Assembly (NCBI GenBank): GCA_963582255.1
Contig: CAUZRD010000002.1
Location: 1 to 35,944 of the forward strand
Reading direction: 5' to 3'
Origin: CAUZRD01 sp963582255
GTDB lineage: Bacteria; Pseudomonadota; Alphaproteobacteria; Rhizobiales; TMED25
DNA: 35,944 nucleotides
Positions 28,226 through 35,861 of this stretch are shown here, one piece after another; positions within the stretch are counted from its first letter, which is position 1, and every line of letters starts with the position of its first letter. Under the pieces are notes generated by a model, which made no database searches, was not told where the DNA came from, and worked only from the letters and a program-made list of their open reading frames with translations. Made by a program: the position numbers and the translations under genes.

Positions 28226-28267
28226 CTGACATATCGGTCATTTTTGACAAAAATGCCTAAGAGGTTT

Positions 28268-28299
28268 GCAGGCAGGATGGCTAATGCCTTCCTGTCTGC
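28268..28299 (+). promoter_or_regulatory. Strong intercistronic hairpin after the binding-protein gene
   Basis: Arms GCAGGCAGGA and TCCTGTCTGC (one G-U) continue past a T-T mismatch into GGC/GCC around a TAAT loop. There is no T-tract. Hairpins in this place in importer operons often protect the upstream binding-protein mRNA or cause partial termination, giving excess binding protein; here that is inference from position. Confidence 0.6.
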
Positions 28300-28368
28300 A
28301 TCTCTTCCGCCTGGACGAATCGGGGTGATCTCGAAAATCAGGTCACCCAGTCAAAGGGCGAAGGAACA

Positions 28369-29292
28369 ATGATTCGCTACATCCTGGAACGTCTACTGCA
28401 ATCGATAGTCAGCTTAATCGGTGTCACTATTATCGTATTTGCAATGGTGAATCTAACGGGTGATCCTTCACTCGTGATGTTGCCGGAGGACGCGACGGCT
28501 GAGCAGATTGCGATGGTTCGCCATGAGCTCGGTCTCGATCGGCCGCTCGTCGTAAGATACCTGCAGTATTTGGGTGGCCTACTCCAGGGTGACCTCGGAA
28601 CGTCGATACGCGGTCTAGCCTCCGTGCCAGTCGGGAAGATTATTGCGGAGCGCCTGCCAGCGACTCTGGAGCTCGGCGCGGCAGCGGTTTTCCTGACGTT
28701 CCTCGTCGGGATCCCGCTCGGCGTCTATGCCGGGTACTGGAAGGACAGCCCGCTCGACAAGGGAGCGCGGATCTTTGCAGTGCTTGGCCAGTCCGCTCCG
28801 CCGTTTTGGGTTGGCATCATCCTGATCGTAATCTTCTCTATCCATCTTGGTTGGCTTCCGGCGGGCGGCCGTGGGGGATTGCTGCACATCATCCTGCCGG
28901 CCAGCACCATGGCTTGGGCGTCGATCGCGGGCGTCACGCGACTGGTCCGGTCCAATCTGCTCGAGACCCTCGACACCGACTACGTCCGGTTCTGCCGGAT
29001 CAAGGGGCAGTCGGAGACGAATGTTGTCTGGAAGCACGGGCTGAGGAACGCCGGTATTCCCGTGATGACATTCAGCGCCATCATTATGGCGAGCCTTATC
29101 ACCGGCTCGGTGATCACCGAGACCATCTTCACCTGGCCGGGGCTCGGCAAACTTCTGATCGACTCGATCGGCTTTCGCGATTTGCCGGTTATCCAAGGTT
29201 GCATTCTTGTGTTTGCGGCGGTCTATCTCGCCCTCAACCTCGCGGTTGACCTGCTCTACGCCTATCTCAATCCAAGGGTGAGGGTCGGCTGA
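28369..29292 (+). CDS. ABC transporter permease, DppB/OppB type
   Basis: 307 residues. It starts MIRYILERLLQSIVSLIGVTIIVFAMVNLTGDP, the classic DppB N-terminus, and has about six membrane segments with an ELGLDRPLVVRYLQYLGGLLQGDLGTS periplasmic stretch. The EAA-type coupling loop is near KGQSETNVVWKHGLRNAGIPV. It forms the inner-membrane channel with the next gene product. ATG 28369 follows AAGGAAC. Its TGA overlaps the next ATG. Confidence 0.95.
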   Translation: MIRYILERLLQSIVSLIGVTIIVFAMVNLTGDPSLVMLPEDATAEQIAMVRHELGLDRPLVVRYLQYLGGLLQGDLGTSIRGLASVPVGKIIAERLPATLELGAAAVFLTFLVGIPLGVYAGYWKDSPLDKGARIFAVLGQSAPPFWVGIILIVIFSIHLGWLPAGGRGGLLHIILPASTMAWASIAGVTRLVRSNLLETLDTDYVRFCRIKGQSETNVVWKHGLRNAGIPVMTFSAIIMASLITGSVITETIFTWPGLGKLLIDSIGFRDLPVIQGCILVFAAVYLALNLAVDLLYAYLNPRVRVG

Positions 29293-30194
29293 TGAGCATG
29301 CACTCGGCGCCAGTTGGTATGCCCGGCCTGTCGGCGATTGTCCGCGGTGTCATTCGCGGTACTAGGGAAATGCCGCCGACCGTGCTGGTTTGTGTGTTCC
29401 TACTTGTGACGCTTGTGCTTAGCGCCATGTTTGCACCGCTTCTAGTCGACCACTCTCCAACCTACCAGGACCTTATTCGTAGGATGCAGCCGCCGGCATG
29501 GGTCGAGGGCGGCTCTGCAGACTATCTTCTGGGAACTGACGGTCTCGGGCGCGACATGCTTAGCCGGCTGCTGTATGGCGGGCGGATCTCGCTCGCGGTC
29601 GCCGGACTTGCGATGCTGTTCGGGGCTAGCTTTGGAACGCTACTTGGCCTGTGGGCCGGGTATTTTGGGGGGATTGTTGATGCTGTGGTCATGCGTGTGG
29701 TTGATGTCCTTCTGGCATTGCCGACGCTGCTTGTGGCCATCGTGCTTGCGGTCGCGATCGGCCCTTCGTTCTGGAACGTGGTCTTCGTCGTGTCATTTCT
29801 GCTGTGGCCTAAGATCACCCGACAGATTCGTGGCGAAGTCCTTGCCGTCAAGGAGCAGGACTATGTCAAATATGCGGAAGGTATTGGTCGCAGCAGGCTG
29901 TCGGTCATGCTGCGGCATCTGCTCCCGAATGTGACTCCGAGTTTGGTTGTCGTTGCGACGCTCGAGCTGGGCCACGTGGTGCTGCTCGAGGCGTCTCTCA
30001 GTTTCATTGGGGCGGGCATTCCGCCCCCAAATCCATCATGGGGCGTGATGGTTGACGAAGGTCGGGCACTTCTGGCGACGGGCTGGTGGCTGTCGCTGTT
30101 CCCCGGACTTGCAATCATGGTGACCGTGCTCATTTTCAACACGCTTGGAGATTGGCTGCGCGATATCCTAGATCCGCGACTAAAACTCAGATGA
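29292..30194 (+). CDS. ABC transporter permease, DppC/OppC type
   Basis: 300 residues from ATG 29292 (ATGA overlap). The DppC marker LLGTDGLGRDMLSRLLYGGRISL is present, and the coupling loop is YVKYAEGIGRSRLSVMLRHLLPNVTPSLVV. The C-terminus NTLGDWLRDILDPRLKLR is typical. Several membrane helices. Pairs with the DppB-type permease. Its TGA overlaps the next ATG (30191). The region is markedly G+C-rich compared with the window's left part. Confidence 0.95.
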   Translation: MSMHSAPVGMPGLSAIVRGVIRGTREMPPTVLVCVFLLVTLVLSAMFAPLLVDHSPTYQDLIRRMQPPAWVEGGSADYLLGTDGLGRDMLSRLLYGGRISLAVAGLAMLFGASFGTLLGLWAGYFGGIVDAVVMRVVDVLLALPTLLVAIVLAVAIGPSFWNVVFVVSFLLWPKITRQIRGEVLAVKEQDYVKYAEGIGRSRLSVMLRHLLPNVTPSLVVVATLELGHVVLLEASLSFIGAGIPPPNPSWGVMVDEGRALLATGWWLSLFPGLAIMVTVLIFNTLGDWLRDILDPRLKLR

Positions 30195-31219
30195 GGATGT
30201 CGAGCGACAGCGTGGGTGCAGATGCCGCCACTCCGGCTCTTGAGGTTAAGAACCTTTGTGTGAGTACGGGCAGGAAACGCGACAAGGGTAGGCAACTTCT
30301 CGACGGGATCTCGTTCAAGCTCATGCCCGGGGAGGCGCTCGGCGTTGTCGGTGAGTCGGGCTCAGGGAAATCTCTCACGAGCCTCGCTATCTTGAGGCTT
30401 CTGCCCAGGGGCCTAAGTGTCGACGCGGGCGAAATCCTGCTCGGCGGAGTTGATGTTCTCGCGATGTCGGCGCGTGACCTGCGTCAGGCGCGGGGCAGAA
30501 AATTTTCTATGGTTCTGCAGGATCCGATGAGTTCGCTCGATCCCTGCTTCCAAATACGCTCGCAGATGCGCGAGGCGCTTCAGAACGTGGTGTCGGCTTC
30601 AGGAAAATCGCGGCGGGAAATTGATGAAATTTGCGAGGACCTGCTGCAGCGGGTTAGGATGCCTGAGCCCGACGTTGTGCTGCGAAAGTATCCCCACGAA
30701 CTGAGTGGTGGTATGCGCCAGCGCGTTACTAGCGCAATCGCTCTGTCGGGAGGGCCAGATGTTCTGATCGCCGACGAACCGACGACCGCGCTTGATGTCA
30801 CGACTCAGGCCCTCTACTTGTCGATGCTGAAGCAGCTCCAGATCTCCACGGGTTTCTCGTTGATGTTCATCAGCCATGATCTTCTTCTGGTGAAGCAGAT
30901 GTGTGACCGGCTGATCGTCATGTATGCAGGACAGGTTGTGGAGGAAGGACCGCTTGGCGAGGTCCTGGCCAGTCCTCAGCATCCCTATACGCGTGCGCTG
31001 CTGCGATCGATCCCGAAGCCTGACGTGGATGCAGAGCTCTTTCCTATCGATGGCTATCCGCCAGACCCGGCCGCCTATCCACCCGGATGCAGGTTTGCAC
31101 CGAGATGCGCACATGCCCGTGATGCCTGTGATGGGGGAGTTCCAGACGCCGCGCCGCGTTCGGCAAGTGGCCATGTGGCGCGGTGCATAGGCACCGCAGA
31201 CGGCGGATGGGTCGCGTGA
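30191..31219 (+). CDS. ABC transporter ATP-binding protein, DppD/OppD type
   Basis: 342 residues from ATG 30191 (ATGA overlap with the permease). Walker A GESGSGKS, Q-loop in MVLQDPMSSLDP, signature LSGGMRQR, Walker B VLIADEPTTALD and switch His in ISHDLLLVKQ are intact. The C-terminal oligopeptide-type extension has PPGCRFAPRCAHARDAC, a Cys-rich segment that in some relatives binds an Fe-S cluster. It forms the ATPase heterodimer with the next gene product, whose start overlaps the stop (GTGA). Confidence 0.95.
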   Translation: MRMSSDSVGADAATPALEVKNLCVSTGRKRDKGRQLLDGISFKLMPGEALGVVGESGSGKSLTSLAILRLLPRGLSVDAGEILLGGVDVLAMSARDLRQARGRKFSMVLQDPMSSLDPCFQIRSQMREALQNVVSASGKSRREIDEICEDLLQRVRMPEPDVVLRKYPHELSGGMRQRVTSAIALSGGPDVLIADEPTTALDVTTQALYLSMLKQLQISTGFSLMFISHDLLLVKQMCDRLIVMYAGQVVEEGPLGEVLASPQHPYTRALLRSIPKPDVDAELFPIDGYPPDPAAYPPGCRFAPRCAHARDACDGGVPDAAPRSASGHVARCIGTADGGWVA

Positions 31220-32295
31220 CTGTCGCAAATTCACAGAGAGACACAAGTCTTGTCGGAACTCGGGTATTGAACCCGTCTCCTGCCACTCCTCTTATCGAAC
31301 TTGATCGTGTGGTCGTAGACTTCGAGAAGCGTCAGGCAGTGTTTCAGCGCGGCCGCCCCGACCTCCTGCGCGCGGTCGACGAGGTCAGCCTTTCGATAGC
31401 GAACGGGGAATCTCTTGGCCTGGTTGGAGAGAGCGGTTCGGGAAAGACGACCGTCGGCCGCTTGGCGGCGGGGATGCTGGCGCCAACCAGCGGTATTGTT
31501 CGCGCGAATGGGCAGGTGCTGGGACAGGATCGCGGTGCGCTTGCCTCCTACCGTCGAAACGTCCAGATCGTGTTTCAGGACCCTTATTCATCACTCGATC
31601 CGCGAATGCGGGTGGGGAGTATTATTGCCGAGCCTCTGTTCGGGCGCGAAGGAGCGTGGTCGACACGGTCCGCTCGAAAAGAGAGGGTCGATGAGCTGCT
31701 GAATCTCGTTGGGCTCCTGCCGGATGCAGCTAGCATGTATCCGCACCAGTTCAGCGGCGGACAGCGCCAGCGCATCGCCCTTGCGAGGGCGCTGAGCTCG
31801 GATCCAAGGCTAATCATACTTGATGAACCGACTTCGGCGCTCGACGTTTCAATCCGCGCCCAGATTCTCAAACTCCTGAAAGATCTGCAGCGGAGGCTGA
31901 ACGTTTCCTACCTCGTCATCTCCCATGATCTCGGGTCGGTCGCCTATCTTGTCTCGCGCGTTGCTGTCATGTATCGGGGTCGGATCGTCGAACAGGGCTC
32001 GCCGGCGCAGATCTATCGCACGCCACAGCATCCCTATTCGCGTTTGTTGCTGGCGAGCGTGCCGCGCGAAGATACGAGTTTCATCATGACCGAGGATATT
32101 GCGGTCAACGAGCCCGAAGCCATAGATGCCGGGACGGGGTGTGGATTCCGCAACCGATGCAATCTACGCTGTCAGCTCCCCGAACCGTCGCGTTGTGAAG
32201 ATACCCGCCCGAGACTTCTCGCGGCGACTGATAACCATTTCGTCGCCTGCCATGGCATAGGCGCGCGGAGTGGCGTGGACAACGGGGAGAGCTGA
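31216..32295 (+). CDS. ABC transporter ATP-binding protein, DppF/OppF type
   Basis: 359 residues if started at GTG 31216, overlapping the previous TGA; ATG 31207 and GTG 31183 are in frame alternatives. Walker A GESGSGKT, Q-loop IVFQDPYSSLDPRM, signature FSGGQRQR, Walker B LIILDEPTSALD and ISHDLGSV are intact, with a C-terminal GCGFRNRCNLRCQLPEPSRC segment. It completes the five-gene importer. About 185 bases separate it from the NMT1-fold gene, which may be co-transcribed. Confidence 0.94.
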   Translation: MTVANSQRDTSLVGTRVLNPSPATPLIELDRVVVDFEKRQAVFQRGRPDLLRAVDEVSLSIANGESLGLVGESGSGKTTVGRLAAGMLAPTSGIVRANGQVLGQDRGALASYRRNVQIVFQDPYSSLDPRMRVGSIIAEPLFGREGAWSTRSARKERVDELLNLVGLLPDAASMYPHQFSGGQRQRIALARALSSDPRLIILDEPTSALDVSIRAQILKLLKDLQRRLNVSYLVISHDLGSVAYLVSRVAVMYRGRIVEQGSPAQIYRTPQHPYSRLLLASVPREDTSFIMTEDIAVNEPEAIDAGTGCGFRNRCNLRCQLPEPSRCEDTRPRLLAATDNHFVACHGIGARSGVDNGES

Positions 32296-32479
32296 CATGA
32301 TCGCGCGCCATGTTTGCGAGCGCAAATCAGGCGCTGGGTAGTTTCATCGACGAAGGCTTAATTTTCTTTACGCTGCAGTGGATCGATGAGGAGTTTGAGA
32401 AGATTCGCGGCCACTCGCCTGCCTGCACGTCGGTGCTTGTGCACCGCGGTGGAAAGCCAAATTTGAATGAGGAGCTAGT

Positions 32480-33406
32480 ATGTCGGAATTGATACGTGTC
32501 TGTCACTCGGTCCACGGGGCGGCCAATGCTATCATGGCGCTCGGCGTCGCATCGGGATTTTTCGCTGATGTCGGACTGAACGTCTTCATGGAGGAGATGC
32601 CCCGAACAGGGGACGCCATGAGGAAACTCATCGATGGGACAACCGAGTTTGTCGTCGTCGGTGCTGTGCCCGTCATCAATGCTGCACGTGCGGGCCATCA
32701 TCCGTTGATCGTCATGAGCATTGAAGCAGATAATGTTTTTGCAGTGATGGGTTCAAGTTCGATCCGCTCGCCGAACGACCTGAAGGGCAAGATAATTGCC
32801 ATTAGTGGACGACACGAGCAGGACGACATCATGGTGCGTCGCGCTCTTGCGCATTGGGGAATTGATCCAGACAATGATGTGACGTTCGAGGCGCGGGGTA
32901 GCCGCGGGAAATGCTGGGATGCGATTATTTCCGGCGAGGCCGTTGCGATGTGTGCAACTATTCCTCAGCCGATTCTTGCACGAGCAAACGGGCTGCCTGT
33001 CCTCATGGATTTTGCGAATTTGCACGAGCCCTATCAAGCGGGCTCAGTGGTGACGACGCGGGCCTACGCCGATGCAAATTCGGACACTGTGACCCGCTTT
33101 CTTGAGGGCCAGCTTCGCGCTGTCCGTCAGTTTCAGAGCGATTTCGAGTTGTCGCTGCCGCATTTGAAGGCCCGGAGCAAACTCGATGATGTCGAAGTTT
33201 TGCGTGAAACGCATCGATTGTTCGGTGAGGCCGCGGAGGACTACATCCCCAATCCGGCGGCTTCGGCCACGGTGTTGTGTAATCTCGCCGCCGCCATCGG
33301 TGAGCCGATTGATATTGATTTGGACCGGATCATCGATGCCAGTTTCGCGACTGCGCTTGAAGGCCGCAAGCCGTACCCGTCCGTTGGCCGCGCCCCGAGC
33401 ACCTGA
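32480..33406 (+). CDS. NMT1/THI5-fold protein without signal peptide, copy A
   Basis: 308 residues from ATG 32480, preceded by GAGGAG. It resembles the NMT1/SsuA-like type II binding-protein fold (GAANAIMALGVASGFFADVGL; KLIDGTTEFVVVG; DLKGKIIAISG; MCATIPQPILARANG). The start MSELIRVCHSVHG leads straight into the first beta strand, so there is no export signal and the protein should be cytosolic. Cytosolic members of this fold include enzymes (THI5 pyrimidine synthase, MqnA/MqnD), so a transporter role should not be assumed. It matches copy B (34547-35473) at 212 of 308 positions without a gap (my hand count). Confidence 0.8.
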   Translation: MSELIRVCHSVHGAANAIMALGVASGFFADVGLNVFMEEMPRTGDAMRKLIDGTTEFVVVGAVPVINAARAGHHPLIVMSIEADNVFAVMGSSSIRSPNDLKGKIIAISGRHEQDDIMVRRALAHWGIDPDNDVTFEARGSRGKCWDAIISGEAVAMCATIPQPILARANGLPVLMDFANLHEPYQAGSVVTTRAYADANSDTVTRFLEGQLRAVRQFQSDFELSLPHLKARSKLDDVEVLRETHRLFGEAAEDYIPNPAASATVLCNLAAAIGEPIDIDLDRIIDASFATALEGRKPYPSVGRAPST

Positions 33407-33434
33407 GTTTTCTCGTGAATTCAAGGCGGGTTTG

Positions 33435-33521
33435 TTACACCCTCTTTAACATCTCCAACATCCTAAACACCCCCCGCAGCAGCTTCAGGATGTCCTCGTC
33501 TAAATACCGTTTCCCTGTCAT
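33435..33521 (-). pseudogene. Fragment of an IS3-family transposase OrfA
   Basis: On the minus strand, ATG 33519-33521 follows GGGAG and gives 28 codons. The first half (MTGKRYLDEDILKLLR) matches the N-terminus of the helix-turn-helix OrfA of IS3-family elements; the similarity then stops and a stop codon follows. The adjacent sequence to about 33575, with GGCCCAGTTTTAAGGGGGA, resembles an IS end. No other part of an element is present. Confidence 0.5.
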
Positions 33522-33668
33522 CTCCCATCCCCCTTCTCAGACCACAATAGTGGCCCAGTTTTAAGGGGGAAGGACTACTGCTTAAACTCAAACTAAGGAT
33601 GTGCCAGGCTCTCCGATCCTGAGACTATTAGCTTATCTTAAGATATTTGAACCCGGACATGCTACGAG

Positions 33669-34142
33669 CTACTTCTTGGACTCTTTTCGTTTGATCCATT
33701 GGATCAAATCCGCTGGTTCGAGCCGAGCCAGCGGGCCATCACTGTAGCTGGAAAATATGACCTTGCCGTCGGGGTTCAAAATGAATTCCGAGGGCTGGAT
33801 GATCGAGCGTCGCTCTTCCCAGAAGGAGCCAAGCATATGGGCGTTGGAGCGTGTCACACCATAGCCAACCGAAAACGAAACTTCGGTGGAAACTTCCTTA
33901 GCCTTGTCAATTGGATCAACACTAGCGCTGACCAATATGCGAGCGCCAAGGGCGTCAAGTTCAGGCTTAATTTTCTCGAGGCCGACTAACTGACGGCGAC
34001 AGTATGGTCACCAATGGCCGCGATAAAACAATATCACCCGATATTTCGCGTCCATGCTGTCTGGCAGTTCCAATGTTGAACCGTCAACCAAATTAAGCTT
34101 CATCCATGGGAAACAGTCGCCAATGCCAAGCTTTTTCGTCAT
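33669..34142 (-). CDS. Peroxiredoxin-like (AhpC/TSA) protein, candidate selenoprotein with in-frame UGA
   Basis: 158 codons from ATG 34140-34142 (AGGA about nine bases upstream) to the stop at 33669-33671, with one in-frame TGA at 34008-34010, codon 45. Translated through, the protein reads GDCFPWMKLNLVDG, VILFYRGHW-U-PYCRRQL, ARILVSASVDP, SFSVGYGVTRSNAHMLGS, FILNPDGKVIFSSYSDG, an ordinary thioredoxin-fold AhpC/TSA-like protein. Relatives have WCPFC or WCPYC here, so the TGA falls on the catalytic Cys. No other defect occurs on either side. UxxC peroxiredoxin-like selenoproteins are known in bacteria. A TGC-to-TGA mutation is the alternative. Products would be a thiol/selenol peroxidase or oxidoreductase in the cytosol. 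Lies between the two NMT1-fold genes. Confidence 0.75.
33981..33997 (-). promoter_or_regulatory. Candidate bacterial SECIS stem-loop
   Basis: The transcript just after the UGA folds as GCCG/CGGC, a U-U mismatch, one more C-G pair and a five-base loop AGUUA. The loop begins 16 bases after the UGA and has G as its second base, which fits the bacterial SECIS rules (small apical loop, G among the first two loop bases, close spacing). Short GC stems also arise by chance. Confidence 0.5.
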
Positions 34143-34546
34143 GAAAATTATCCTTCGATTGACGCTTTGAAGTGAGTCAATATCGATACCACATTCCAAC
34201 TCTACGGCGCCCACTTTTTGAAGGCAATCGCTTAATCAAAACCATTTTCTGATGTTCTTATCCAACTGAGCTTCGTAAGTTCAATAGTCGTTTTCTCTCG
34301 ATTATTAGTTCCCACGTTGCTGCTGAACAATCCGGCAGAAGCTACCTGGCGCAATTGTCAGCGTCCAAGCATCGAGGAATTCCAATTGTCCTGATAATGG
34401 CTGCATGTCAGCGCGTTGATGCGTAGAAAGTCGACAAACGAGCTTAAATATATGAAATCAAATGACTACAGATACCTCTCAGCCGATTCCCAAAAAAGTG
34501 GAAAGTATATGTGTTTCCAATAAGGCTCCTACTTCTTGATCACACT
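34143..34546. other. Intergenic region with no recognised gene
   Basis: About 400 bases upstream of the peroxiredoxin-like gene. On the minus strand around 34305-34440 there are two overlapping short frames of protein-like composition (one ends FCRIVQQQRGN), perhaps debris of a lost gene. I recognise neither. Confidence 0.3.
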
Positions 34547-35473
34547 TCAAGCGCCGGGCGCGATTTGGGTGGTGCTGTAAGGTGCACGGCCCTCCAATGC
34601 GATGGCAAATTTAGGATCAATGATCTTTTCGAGATCTACATCGAGGGGTTTGCCAAGGGTCTCCGACAAGTTGCGCAGGACATTGGCCGACGCCACCGGA
34701 TTGGGGATGTAGTCCTCCGCGGCTTCACCAAACAATCGATGTGTTTCACGCAAAACTTCGACATCATCGAGTTTGCTCAGGGTGATAAGATGGGGCAAGG
34801 CCGCCTCGAAATCGCTCTGAAAAAGTCGAACCGCACGCAGTTGGCCGGCAAGAAAACGGTGCACATTGTCGGGCTTGTCGTCAATATAGGCGCGCGTTGT
34901 TCCGATGCAGCCAGCCTGTAATGGCTCATGAAGTTCGGCGAAATCTTTCAGCACTGGCAGGCCGTTGGCGCGTGCAAGGATTGGCTGGGGAATAGTCGCA
35001 CACATTGCTGCGGCCTCGCCTGAGACGATTGCCTTCCAGGTATCGCCCCGGCTGCCATACTCGACGAAGATGACCTCCCTGTTCGGGTCGATTCCCCACT
35101 CGGAAAGGGCGCGGTGAATCATCACATTGTCCTGTTCGCCGTGGCCGGTGATGGCGATAGTCTTGCCCCTCAGATCTTCGGGCGAGCTGATCGATCGTGC
35201 CCCAATGATAGCGAACACGTTCTCTGCCTCGATGTTCATGACAATGACAGGGTAATGGCCGGCATATGCGGCACTCAAAATTGTCGCGGCACCGACAACC
35301 ACAAACTCCGTTGTGCCCGCTATTAGCTTTTTGACGGCATCTCCAGATCGAGGAATCTCCTCCATGATAACATCGAGTCCTTCCTCGGCGAAGTACCCGG
35401 AGGCGACGCCGAGCGCCATGATTGCATTGGCCGCTCCGTACGCCGAGTAACAGACGCGTATTATCTCAGCCAT
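34547..35473 (-). CDS. NMT1/THI5-fold protein without signal peptide, copy B
   Basis: 308 residues from ATG 35471-35473, with GGGGGAG ten bases upstream; the frame stays open to 35524 but aligns with copy A only from this Met. 69% identical to copy A with no gap. The best conserved stretches are MCATIPQPILARANGLPVL, SKLDDVEVLRETHRLFGEAAEDYIPNP and GTTEFVVVGA. Like copy A it has no signal peptide and no permease or ATPase partner of its own type. Function unknown; a cytosolic enzyme or ligand sensor is as likely as transport. It points toward copy A, with the peroxiredoxin-like gene between. Confidence 0.8.
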   Translation of the reverse strand: MAEIIRVCYSAYGAANAIMALGVASGYFAEEGLDVIMEEIPRSGDAVKKLIAGTTEFVVVGAATILSAAYAGHYPVIVMNIEAENVFAIIGARSISSPEDLRGKTIAITGHGEQDNVMIHRALSEWGIDPNREVIFVEYGSRGDTWKAIVSGEAAAMCATIPQPILARANGLPVLKDFAELHEPLQAGCIGTTRAYIDDKPDNVHRFLAGQLRAVRLFQSDFEAALPHLITLSKLDDVEVLRETHRLFGEAAEDYIPNPVASANVLRNLSETLGKPLDVDLEKIIDPKFAIALEGRAPYSTTQIAPGA

Positions 35474-35751
35474 GCAATAGACTCCCCCAAGCATCAAAGC
35501 CGTTGGCACCTGTCCAGCTGACATTTTTGCCCTGATGCAGCATGTATTGCTTCATCAGGATGCAAACAAGACTCAGTGCCTACAATATTTCATAACTGTC
35601 CAAAAAAACCGCAGCGCGTTACCGCCAAGATTCAACTACTTTTCTTTGTCATCTAGTCCGGAAATAGCGTTGACTGCATCGACAGGTCAGCCGGTTGCCA
35701 TGTTAGTCGGATAGTTATTCGCTTGAACCTGCGGCAACAAACCTTGCCACA
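35474..35751. other. Upstream region of copy B with an inverted repeat
   Basis: No gene seen. CCTGATG (35531-35537) and CATCAGG (35553-35559) form an inverted repeat 58-86 bases upstream of the copy B start, a possible operator or leader hairpin. Confidence 0.4.
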
Positions 35752-35861
35752 AGCAGCACCGATTTAGGTGCTATTTTTGTTTTGGCACGGGTATAGTAGA
35801 TAACTTCTTCTGCCTAGTATTACCAAGATCACGAGATTGGCGGTTGTTGGGCGTGTTGACG
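35752..35861 (+). repeat. Direct repeat, copy 2
   Basis: 110 bases matching 26374-26482, same orientation. It includes a terminator-like hairpin AGCACC/GGTGCT followed by ATTTTTGTTTT. No tRNA precedes it, so the terminator has no evident gene. Marks the right end of the accessory segment. Confidence 0.9.
35755..35784 (+). terminator. Rho-independent terminator inside repeat copy 2
   Basis: 6-bp stem AGCACC/GGTGCT with loop GATTTA, then ATTTTTGTTTTG. Derived from the tRNA-Asn terminator by duplication; it may now serve no transcript. Confidence 0.55.

Noticed and set aside
28615..29196. 193-codon minus-strand frame inside the DppB-type permease gene
   Set aside because: Shadow frame favoured by high G+C; composition is Arg/Asp/His-rich and unlike a folded protein.
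32310..32492. 60-codon frame between the DppF-type gene and NMT1-fold copy A
   Set aside because: No ribosome site at suitable distance, no similarity to a family and nothing comparable before copy B; kept as leader sequence.
26374..35861. CRISPR array or phage origin for the repeats
   Set aside because: Only two copies about 9.4 kb apart, derived from a tRNA flank; no spacers, cas, integrase or phage genes are seen.
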